A DNA stretch of 64,000 nucleotides from Deltaproteobacteria bacterium (lineage in GTDB: Bacteria > Myxococcota_A > UBA796 > SXON01). Every line of letters begins with the position of its first letter. Positions within the stretch are counted from its first letter, which is position 1. Made by a program: the position numbers and the translations under genes. The DNA lies in contig CANFCK010000022.1 of NCBI GenBank assembly GCA_947445035.1, positions 16,231 through 80,230 on the forward strand, in the 5' to 3' direction. Under the pieces are notes generated by a model that ran no database searches, had not been told where the DNA came from, and saw only the letters and a list, made by a program, of their open reading frames with translations. This document shows positions 56,275 through 63,646 of the stretch, in pieces.

Positions 56275-58538
56275 CCGTGCTCCTGGTGTCGCTCGCGCTC
56301 GCCCACGTCACGCACGACGAAGTGGTGGCCGTCGGCGCCCCGGACGACCTCGGGGCGGGGCTTCCTTGGCTGCTGGTCCTGCTGACGCCGCCGGTGCAAG
56401 GATTGCTGCGCTCGGACGACGGCGGGGCGAGTTGGCGCCACATCACGGGACCGCCGCTGGTCGACGATCTCATCGGTGCTGCCGTGCTCGCAGATGGAAT
56501 GTGGGTGCTCGCCGGGAGCGGGCGGCTATGGACCTCGGCCGATGCGGGGGGCTCATGGGTGGCGCTCCCGTTCGACGGGGAGCTCCGCGAGATCGCGGGG
56601 AGCGGCGATGCGCTCTTGATCGCGGCCGACACCGGGTTGTGGACCGGCGCTCCCGGCGCGCTGACCAGGGTCGTGGACTCGACGATGACGGCGTTGCAAC
56701 CAGGTGAACGGCCCGCGGCGCTCGATGCGTCTGGACAGCTGTGGGTGGAGGCGGAAGGTCGTTGGAACGCCGAGGGGACGCCTGTCGCCGGGGCAACGGC
56801 GGTTGCGGCGAGCGACACCAACGTTTTCGTGGGGACCAGCGAGGGCCAGGTGTTCCGCTGGGACGGCGACGCGTGGGAGAGCTGCGCCCTGGCGCCGTCT
56901 GGGTTGGGTCACCCGGGCATCGTGCGCCTCGCTGCCGGAACCGACTCGCTCCTGGTCAGCGATGGCGACACCACCTGGCTCGCCGATGGGGACTGCGCCG
57001 GCTGGCTGGGTCCGCTCTCGCCGCTCAACACGAGCTACGACACCGAGGGCGGCATGTCCCGACCTGGGCAGGCGGCGTCCGTTTTGCGCGTCGCTGGCGA
57101 CCGTTGGCTCCACGCTGGCTGGGACGGCCTGGCGCTGGCCGCCGACGGGGGGTGGTCGACTCCCGTCGTCGTGCCACCGGACTACACCCGCGGGCTCGCG
57201 TTTGGCGACGATGGCGCGCTTTGGGTCGGGGGCTACGCGGCCGGGGTCGCGCGCACCGACGACGGCGGTCGAAGCTGGAGCACGTCGGCGGGCTCCTTCG
57301 GGCAAGGAAACGTGCAGCGGGTGGGGACGTCGGGGCCGGTCGGCTTCGCGGTGAGCAGCCACCGCGGCTGGCGAAGTGACGACGGGGGCGGCACCTGGGC
57401 GCAGCTGGACCTCCCCTTCCAGACCGTCACCGAGCTCATCGCAGAGGCGGACGGCGCTCGGGTGCTCGCGTTCTCCGACCGGCCCGCGGATGCCCCGCTC
57501 CGCAGCAACGATGGCGGCGACACCTGGAGCCGGGATGCGGAGCTGGCCGCCGCGCTTGCCGGCTCCGCCCCGCGCTCGGTCGTGCGGGTTGGACAAGGCC
57601 TGGCGGAGATCGAGGTCGTCGTCGCCGGCAAGCCCGCGCGCGTCGTGGGTCGCCGCGGCGGTGGCGCCTGGCAGGAGCTGCTGGCGCTTGGGGAAGGAGC
57701 CGGCGTCACGCACGCCGTCTCCTGGCCCCAGGAGCGCCCCAGTCGTGTCGTGTTCGCCGACGAGGAAGGCGTTCACTCGACGGCGGACGGCGTCATGTGG
57801 TCGCTCTGGAAGGGGCTCGACGACGATCCCCCCGCGCAGCTTGGTGTCGCCGGCGACAAGCTTTTCTTGACCACGCGCACCGGCGCGGTGTGGCGGTCGG
57901 CTGATGGGGGCCTGAGCTGGAGCGCGCTCGACGCGCGGATTCCCGCCCGGGTGTACGAAATCCTCGCCCGCCAGGGCCTCCCCGCTGACGTGCTCTTTGG
58001 CACCCACGACGGCATCTACACCCTCTCCGATGTCGAAGCCGACTCGCCGGACGTGCTCCGCGCGCTCGCCTGGCAGCGGGTGGACGACGCGACTTCGTTT
58101 GTGGGCTGCCAGGGCTGCGAGATGGCAGCGGGCATGGAGGGCGCCGGCCTGGGCCAGGTGACGCCGCTCGGCGACGGCGGGGTGATGAGCACCCAGCTCA
58201 GAGGAACCAGTGTGCGGGTGATCGGCACCCGGGCAGAAGGCGCGCAGGGTACGCTTCTGGTCGATGGCGTCGAGGTCGCGGAGCTCGGTGGCCCCGCGCT
58301 TTGGGAGCCGGACGTGCTCGCGGTCACGACGGGACTGGGAGAGGGCTGGCATCGCATCGAGGTGGTGGCGAGCGTCACAGGCCTCGCGATCGATGCCGTG
58401 GAGGCCACCGGCGACGGCGTGCTGCTGACGGCGCCGGTTTCGGAATGTGGCTGCGGGGTTGGTGGGCGGCGGGGGTGGCTGGGGAGTTTGCTGGTGGCGG
58501 GGATTTTTGCCCGAGGGCGGAAGAGGGGGCCCTCGTGA
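56271..58538 (+). CDS. Ycf48/BNR-type beta-propeller with MYXO-CTERM tail
   Basis: A 755-residue exported protein. It starts at a GTG overlapping the nucleotidase stop (GTGA) with signal VTVLLVSLALAHV. Six Asp-box (BNR) motifs are visible: SDDGGASWRHI, SADAGGSWVAL, TDDGGRSWSTS, SDDGGGTWAQL, SNDGGDTWSRD and SADGGLSWSAL, typical of sialidase/Ycf48-type propellers. The C-terminus ECGCGVGGRRGWLGSLLVAGIFARGRKRG is MYXO-CTERM-like. No glycosidase catalytic residues were identified, so it is likely a binding or scaffold protein. The track's upstream extension (from 55779) is a shadow of the nucleotidase. Confidence 0.78.
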   Translation: MTVLLVSLALAHVTHDEVVAVGAPDDLGAGLPWLLVLLTPPVQGLLRSDDGGASWRHITGPPLVDDLIGAAVLADGMWVLAGSGRLWTSADAGGSWVALPFDGELREIAGSGDALLIAADTGLWTGAPGALTRVVDSTMTALQPGERPAALDASGQLWVEAEGRWNAEGTPVAGATAVAASDTNVFVGTSEGQVFRWDGDAWESCALAPSGLGHPGIVRLAAGTDSLLVSDGDTTWLADGDCAGWLGPLSPLNTSYDTEGGMSRPGQAASVLRVAGDRWLHAGWDGLALAADGGWSTPVVVPPDYTRGLAFGDDGALWVGGYAAGVARTDDGGRSWSTSAGSFGQGNVQRVGTSGPVGFAVSSHRGWRSDDGGGTWAQLDLPFQTVTELIAEADGARVLAFSDRPADAPLRSNDGGDTWSRDAELAAALAGSAPRSVVRVGQGLAEIEVVVAGKPARVVGRRGGGAWQELLALGEGAGVTHAVSWPQERPSRVVFADEEGVHSTADGVMWSLWKGLDDDPPAQLGVAGDKLFLTTRTGAVWRSADGGLSWSALDARIPARVYEILARQGLPADVLFGTHDGIYTLSDVEADSPDVLRALAWQRVDDATSFVGCQGCEMAAGMEGAGLGQVTPLGDGGVMSTQLRGTSVRVIGTRAEGAQGTLLVDGVEVAELGGPALWEPDVLAVTTGLGEGWHRIEVVASVTGLAIDAVEATGDGVLLTAPVSECGCGVGGRRGWLGSLLVAGIFARGRKRGPS

Positions 58539-58595
58539 GGCCATCCCCCCGAATTTGCGATGCCGGGGCGTTTTCGGCCGCCGAAGGCGTCCGCG

Positions 58596-58618
58596 CTCGT
58601 TGAATAACTCTCAACGAG
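58596..58618 (+). promoter_or_regulatory. putative TetR operator CTCGTTGA-N7-TCAACGAG
   Basis: A perfect 8-bp inverted repeat with a 7-nt spacer, 17 bp upstream of the tetR start codon. It covers the -35 and most of the spacer of the predicted promoter, the classical place for TetR-family autorepression. Confidence 0.75.
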
Positions 58619-58628
58619 AGACTACACT
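58600..58628 (+). promoter_or_regulatory. promoter of the tetR-alkB operon, probably leaderless
   Basis: TTGAAT (58600-58605), 17-bp spacer, TACACT (58623-58628), and then six C residues before the ATG at 58635. With a usual -10-to-start distance, transcription would begin at the A of the start codon, and no ribosome-binding site is present. Confidence 0.6.
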
Positions 58629-58634
58629 CCCCCC

Positions 58635-59201
58635 ATGAGCCGTGCCGCCGCTTCCGAAGCCCGCCGCGCCGCGCTGTTGGCGCTGGGCAAACGTATTTTC
58701 GCCGAGCAGCCCTACGATCAGGTGTCCACCGAGCAGATCGCGACCGAGGCCGGGGTTTCGACGGGTCTCCTTTACCACTACTTCGAAAATAAGAAGGGCT
58801 TCTACGTGGCGACGGTCCGCGCCGCGACGGACGAGCTCCTCGCCGCGGTGAGCTTTCTTCCCGGCCGCCCGTTGGCGGAGTCGGCGCTCGGCGCGCTCGA
58901 CCAGTTCGTGGCGTTCGCCGAAGCCAACGCCGCCCTGTACCAGGGTGTGATGCGGGGGAGCGGCGCGGACCCGCGAGTGCAGGCCGTCGTGGAAGAAGTG
59001 CGATTGACCCTGACCGCACGGCTCCTCGCCGCCGCCAGCGTCGCCGCGACGCCTCGGTTGCGGCTCCAATTGTACGGCTGGCTCGGCTTCGTGGAGTTCG
59101 CGACGCTCCGCTGGCTGCGCCACCCCGACGTCGACCGCACCGAGCTCCTGACCCTGTGCCTGGGCGCCGCGCCCCCCTCGCTCTTGGAGAAATCGCCATG
59201 A
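58635..59201 (+). CDS. TetR-family transcriptional regulator
   Basis: A 188-residue one-domain regulator. The N-terminal HTH is classical: ALGKRIFAEQPYDQVSTEQIATEAGVSTGLLYHYFENKKGFYVATV (residues 16-61). The C-terminal ligand domain is helical and not informative. A perfect inverted repeat lies just upstream of its own start, so autoregulation is likely. It overlaps the alkB-like gene by 4 bp (ATGA), which suggests that it controls that hydroxylase, perhaps in response to alkanes or fatty acids. Confidence 0.9.
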   Translation: MSRAAASEARRAALLALGKRIFAEQPYDQVSTEQIATEAGVSTGLLYHYFENKKGFYVATVRAATDELLAAVSFLPGRPLAESALGALDQFVAFAEANAALYQGVMRGSGADPRVQAVVEEVRLTLTARLLAAASVAATPRLRLQLYGWLGFVEFATLRWLRHPDVDRTELLTLCLGAAPPSLLEKSP

Positions 59202-60253
59202 CTCCCTTCTTCCTCGCGTTCGTCCCACCCCTCACCCTCTTCGCCGCCACCGCACTCGGCGGACCGGCCCTCTTCCTGCCGGCCATCGTGCTCTTCGGCG
59301 TGGTGCCGCTCCTGGACCAGGTGCTGCCCCAAAACCGGGACAACACTGCGGTCGCAGGCTGGGTGCGTTCTCTGGCGAACCTGTGCGTGCTGGCCCACAT
59401 CGCCGCGGTGGCCTTTGCGCTTTACACCGTCGTCCACGGTGGGCTCAGCCCCGCCCCAGCGGGCGTCCTGGTCCTCGGCACGGGCTTTGCCGGAGCCGCG
59501 GCGATCAACGTCGCCCACGACCTGATGCACCGCCCGGGACGGGTCCCCCAGGCGCTGGCCGCGGTGCTCCTCTCGACGGTTTTGTACGCCCACTTTTGCG
59601 TCGAACATGTGCAGGGGCACCACAAGCGGGTCGGGACCTTGGCCGACCCGGCCACCTCCCGTCTCGGCGAGTCGTTGTTTCGCTTTTTGCCTAGGAGCCT
59701 ATCCGGCGGGCTCCGTTCGGCCTGGGCCATCGAGTGGGCGCGCGTGGGCCTCGCCACCGACAATCGGATGATTCGCTACGGGCTCGGTCAGGCCGTACTC
59801 GTCGCGGGGATCGGGCTAGGGCTGGGACCGCTGGGCCTGGCCGCCTTTGTCGGCCAGGCCGTCGTGGCCGTGTTGATGTTGGAGACCATCAACTACATCG
59901 AACACTACGGCCTCATCCGGGCCGAGGTGGCCCCCGGTCGCTTCGAGCGCGTCCGTCCCGAACACTCGTGGAACTCGAGCCATCGGGTGTCCAACTGGAT
60001 GTTGCTCAACCTCGCGCGGCACAGCGACCACCATGCGTTCCCGGCGCGCCCGTTCACCGAGCTGCGTCACCACGACGACGTGCCGCAGCTGCCTTGCGGC
60101 TACAGCGCCATGTTGTTGCTCGCGACGATTCCGCCCTTGTGGTTCAGGGTGATGGACCCGCGGGTGCGGACTGCGAGCAAAGCCATCGCCACCGGCGAGC
60201 GCGAGCACGGCGAGAACACCGACGCGGAGCTGACTGCCGTGGGGCGTGCATGA
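59198..60253 (+). CDS. alkB: alkane 1-monooxygenase (AlkB)-family membrane hydroxylase
   Basis: A 351-residue integral membrane di-iron hydroxylase. All four His motifs of the AlkB family are present in order: AHDLMHR (HxxxH), EHVQGHHKRVGT (HxxHH), NYIEHYGL (the AlkB-specific HYG motif) and ARHSDHH (HxxHH). Five or six transmembrane helices surround them. The enzyme hydroxylates terminal methyl groups of alkanes or fatty-acyl-like chains using O2 and electrons from rubredoxin, which is not encoded nearby. GGAG lies 11 nt before the ATG, which overlaps the TetR stop. Confidence 0.9.
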   Translation: MTPFFLAFVPPLTLFAATALGGPALFLPAIVLFGVVPLLDQVLPQNRDNTAVAGWVRSLANLCVLAHIAAVAFALYTVVHGGLSPAPAGVLVLGTGFAGAAAINVAHDLMHRPGRVPQALAAVLLSTVLYAHFCVEHVQGHHKRVGTLADPATSRLGESLFRFLPRSLSGGLRSAWAIEWARVGLATDNRMIRYGLGQAVLVAGIGLGLGPLGLAAFVGQAVVAVLMLETINYIEHYGLIRAEVAPGRFERVRPEHSWNSSHRVSNWMLLNLARHSDHHAFPARPFTELRHHDDVPQLPCGYSAMLLLATIPPLWFRVMDPRVRTASKAIATGEREHGENTDAELTAVGRA

Positions 60254-60286
60254 CCCGATCCGTAAGGCGGAATCACAACCGCGGGC

Positions 60287-61711
60287 TCAGTGCCCCCCCC
60301 CCTTCCCCTGGGGCCGCGCATTCCAAATCCGGGTACACAACAACAGCCCCACCGCCGCCACCGGGAGCATGGCCCCTGGCCAGATCTTCCAGTTGGCGGC
60401 GTCCTTCGCTGCCTCCCCAGTGGGCAACATCGCCCCGTAGAGGAAGGCCTGCGTGCCGGTGCCCAGGTAGACGAAGCCGTCGATCACGCCGGTGACGAGG
60501 CCCGCGTTCTTGGTGCCGCCGAAGTCCATCGACGCGGTGCCCGACAGCATGCCGTGGACGCCGATCACGCACAGGGACATCAACACCACGAACCAGCCCA
60601 GCAGGGGGTGGCCGAGGGTCCAGAACGCGCCGATCGCGCCGAGCAGCAAGCCCCCGTAGAGCACGCTCGACACCGGACCGCGCCGACTCCCGAAGACGTG
60701 GTCGGAAATGAACCCGGCGAACGTGCCACCCAGGATGCCCGCCACACACAAGAGCATGCCCCAGTTCTCGTAGACGAAGCTGTCGCCGTCGCCGATGGCC
60801 TTGGCATACAGCCGGTACTGCTTCATCACTCCTTGCCGCAAGAAGCCGGAGCAGAACTCGATCGCGATGATGAGCCAGATGATGCGGTTGGAGAACATGT
60901 TGCGGAGCACGTCGAGCACCGGCAACGAGCCCTTCTGGCCCGAGGTGGCATCGCCGGTGTCGAAATCGGCGTGTCCGGCCAAGGACGGCGTGTCCCTTAC
61001 GAAGAGCGCAGTCGCAACCACGCAGAGCGCGATCGCCAAGGCAGGCGTCCAGAAGGACCACGCCCAACCGAGCGACGACTTCCCGATCGCGAGGCTCCAG
61101 TCGTAGCTGAAGTAGAGCCCGAGTGAGATGAGCACGCCGAACATGCCGCCGAGCACGCCCCGCTCGCGTACGTGGAACCACGGCGCGTTCACCTTCACGA
61201 TGCTGACCGCGCCGAAGCTCTGGAAGTACATGTTGGCGGCGTTGAGCATCATCAGGTTGTCGCGAGTGGCGCCACTGTCCGCGCCGTCAGCGATCGCCTT
61301 CTGCATCGCCAACGCCATGCCGACGTTGACCAATGCCGACCCTGCGGTGCCGACGAGCATGGTGAGTCGCCCGCCGAACCGATCGGCCAACGGACCATTG
61401 ATCAGGAACGAGATCCCGTACACCCAGGCGCCCACGCCATCGATCTCGTTGAAGGTGGCCTTCGCCAGGATGCCCGCCTTGTCGAGCTCGCCAGCGATCG
61501 CCGAGAGATTGTACCGACCGAAATACAAAAATGCGTAGGTGAGCCCCAACGGCACCCAGTTCATCAGCCGCCGTCGTTTGTAGGCCTCGCTGTGGCCGAG
61601 ATCGACCTTGGGAAGCAGCGAAACCACGCCGCCGACCACCACGAGGAGGATGCAGATCGGGAGGAACTTCTGGAGCCACTCGGGCATCGGGCACAGGGGA
61701 AGACGCGACAT
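60287..61711 (-). CDS. MFS transporter of the OPA (organophosphate:phosphate antiporter) family
   Basis: A 474-residue, 12-helix transporter similar to GlpT/UhpT. RRRLMNWVPLGLTYAFLYFGRYNLSAIAGEL is the family start, GVGAWVYGISFLINGPLADRFGGRLTM the signature between helices 2 and 3, and DGFVYLGTGTQAFLYG lies in the second half. It probably exchanges a phosphorylated metabolite for phosphate; the substrate is unknown. The ATG at 61711 was chosen; ATG at 61687 is possible and the track's longer form overlaps the carbamoyltransferase gene. Convergent with alkB, 33 bp apart. Confidence 0.85.
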   Translation of the reverse strand: MSRLPLCPMPEWLQKFLPICILLVVVGGVVSLLPKVDLGHSEAYKRRRLMNWVPLGLTYAFLYFGRYNLSAIAGELDKAGILAKATFNEIDGVGAWVYGISFLINGPLADRFGGRLTMLVGTAGSALVNVGMALAMQKAIADGADSGATRDNLMMLNAANMYFQSFGAVSIVKVNAPWFHVRERGVLGGMFGVLISLGLYFSYDWSLAIGKSSLGWAWSFWTPALAIALCVVATALFVRDTPSLAGHADFDTGDATSGQKGSLPVLDVLRNMFSNRIIWLIIAIEFCSGFLRQGVMKQYRLYAKAIGDGDSFVYENWGMLLCVAGILGGTFAGFISDHVFGSRRGPVSSVLYGGLLLGAIGAFWTLGHPLLGWFVVLMSLCVIGVHGMLSGTASMDFGGTKNAGLVTGVIDGFVYLGTGTQAFLYGAMLPTGEAAKDAANWKIWPGAMLPVAAVGLLLCTRIWNARPQGKGGGH

Positions 61712-61809
61712 GTCTACCACACCCTGGTGACGAGCCGGTGCCGCGCGCTGGGTTGCGCACGAGCGCGCCCGCCTGGAGGCGACTTGCCGCCCGGTCCCGA
61801 TCGTAGGGC

Positions 61810-63546
61810 TCAGTCCAGCCCGAACTCCTCCGCCGCGGAGCGAAGCTGCAACGCTGGCTGATCTTCTTTGAGCATCACGAACGAACCACACACCAGCGCG
61901 TCCATGCCCGTGCGCATGAAGCAGCGGTAGGTGTCGTCGGCGCTGTTGACCATCGGCTCTCCGCGCACGTTCATCGAGGTGTTGATGACCACGGGTACGC
62001 CGGTGCGCTGGCCAAAACGTTCGATCAGGTCGTAGTAGAGCGCATCTTCAGCGCGGGAGATCGTCTGGATGCGGGCACTGTTGTCGACGTGGGTGATGGA
62101 CGGGAGTGGCGTCATCCCGGGTTTGACCTGGGCCACCAGAAGCATGTAGGGCGACGGCCGGTCGATCTCGAACCACTCGCTCGCGCGATCCTCGAGCACC
62201 GAGGGCGCAAAGGGCCGGAATCCCTCGCGCATCTTGATCTTGCGGTTGATGGTGTCGCGCATCTCGACATTGCGAGGATCGCCGAGAATGGTGCGATGGC
62301 CAAGCGCGCGCGGCCCCCATTCCATCCGCCCGTGGTGCCAACCGACCACCTTGCCCGCTTCGAGCAGGTCACAGGTCCGGTCGAGGAGCGCGTCACGACC
62401 AAGCTCCACGTAATTCGCGCCATACTTGTCAAGGGTGACGCGGACCTCGGCGTCAGACTCCTCCGGCCCCAAATACGCCGTGGCCAGGCGCGGGAGCCGT
62501 GGTTTCTTGAGGAGGCCATTCCAAAGTTGCAGCGCCGCGCCCATCGCACCGCCCGCATCGCCGGCGCTGGGCTGGATGTAGAGGTCCTCGACCGGCGCAC
62601 GTCGTAAGACTTCTCCATTTGCCACGCAGTTGAGCGCGACACCACCGGCCAGACAGAGCCGCGGCAGTCCGGTGCGCTGCACGATGTGGGTGGCGAGCTT
62701 CACCATCACGTCGTCGACGACGACCTGCAGAGACTTGGCCACATCCTTGTGGAACTGGGTCACCTCGCCTTCCTCCAGCGGACGGGTCGGCTGGCCGAAA
62801 AGCGCCTCCAACTTCGGCTTGTACATGCGCTGGCCGCGCTCGAAATCGAAGTAGTCCATGTCCAGGCGGAAGCTGCCATCCTCAGCCACGGTGATGAGCT
62901 TGCGGATGTGTTCGACGAAGTTCGGCTGCCCGTACGGCGCCAGCCCCATCACCTTGTACTCCGCAGAGTTGACCTTGAAGCCCAGGTAAAAGGTGATGGC
63001 CGAGTAGAGCAGCCCGAGGGAGTGAGGAAACCGGGTTTCGCCAAGAAGCGAGATGTCGTTGCCGCGGCCAGCGCCCCAGCTTGACGTGGTCCACTCCCCC
63101 ACGCCGTCGACCGTCAGAATCGACGCTTCGTCCCAGCCCGAGCAGTAAAAAGCGCTGGCGGCGTGGCTGAGGTGGTGCTCCGAATACAACACCGGCCCGC
63201 GGTAGTCGACCTCGTCCTTGAGCAGCTTGGGGAGCCGCATCTCGGTCCCGATCATCTGGGGCAGGCGCCGAATGAAGGGGGCAAGGCCGAAAGGGAAGTT
63301 GTCGACATGGGTGCGCAAAGTCCGGTCGAACTTCCGCAGTGGCTTGTCGTAGTAGATGATGGCGTCGAGACCGCCAATGTCGATGCCGCCGGCCGCGAGT
63401 GCATAGGCGATGGCCCGCTTCGGGAAGCCGGAGTCGTGTTTCTTACGGGAAAACGACTCCTCCGTCGCGGCGGCGACGATGCGCCCTTCGTCGACGAGGC
63501 AGGCGGCGGCGTCGTGATAGAAACAACTCAGTCCCAGAACGCGCAT
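61810..63546 (-). CDS. carbamoyltransferase (NodU/CmcH/TobZ family)
   Basis: A 578-residue enzyme that transfers a carbamoyl group from carbamoyl phosphate to a sugar or antibiotic hydroxyl. The N-terminal Kae1-like domain has FYHDAAACLVDEG and SEHHLSHAASAFY (metal/ATP-binding histidines) and VDGVGEWTTSSWG. The C-terminal domain has CLAGGVALNCVANG, GWHHGRMEWGPRALGHRTILGDPR and NTSMNVRGEPMV. The length fits the family. It may decorate an exported glycan or secondary metabolite. A TAGCTT box stands 7 nt before the ATG. The OPA-type transporter lies 98 bp downstream. Confidence 0.93.
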   Translation of the reverse strand: MRVLGLSCFYHDAAACLVDEGRIVAAATEESFSRKKHDSGFPKRAIAYALAAGGIDIGGLDAIIYYDKPLRKFDRTLRTHVDNFPFGLAPFIRRLPQMIGTEMRLPKLLKDEVDYRGPVLYSEHHLSHAASAFYCSGWDEASILTVDGVGEWTTSSWGAGRGNDISLLGETRFPHSLGLLYSAITFYLGFKVNSAEYKVMGLAPYGQPNFVEHIRKLITVAEDGSFRLDMDYFDFERGQRMYKPKLEALFGQPTRPLEEGEVTQFHKDVAKSLQVVVDDVMVKLATHIVQRTGLPRLCLAGGVALNCVANGEVLRRAPVEDLYIQPSAGDAGGAMGAALQLWNGLLKKPRLPRLATAYLGPEESDAEVRVTLDKYGANYVELGRDALLDRTCDLLEAGKVVGWHHGRMEWGPRALGHRTILGDPRNVEMRDTINRKIKMREGFRPFAPSVLEDRASEWFEIDRPSPYMLLVAQVKPGMTPLPSITHVDNSARIQTISRAEDALYYDLIERFGQRTGVPVVINTSMNVRGEPMVNSADDTYRCFMRTGMDALVCGSFVMLKEDQPALQLRSAAEEFGLD

Positions 63547-63553
63547 CGCTGCG

Positions 63554-63559
63554 AAGCTA
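63554..63559 (-). promoter_or_regulatory. -10-like box TAGCTT, 7 nt before ATG (leaderless candidate)
   Basis: Minus strand TAGCTT, cgcagcg, ATG of the carbamoyltransferase gene. No ribosome-binding site is visible. Confidence 0.45.
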
Positions 63560-63646
63560 TGTCAGTGTGGCGCGCGTGGCACCCCCGGTGCTTCCAGTCG
63601 TGCCGAAGCCGGGCGGCTGGGATAGACTCGCTCGGTCGGAGTTCTC

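Noticed and set aside
55779-58538. 919-residue plus-strand ORF
   Set aside because: Its first 164 residues are a shadow of the nucleotidase; the GTG at 56271 gives a signal peptide and a GTGA overlap.
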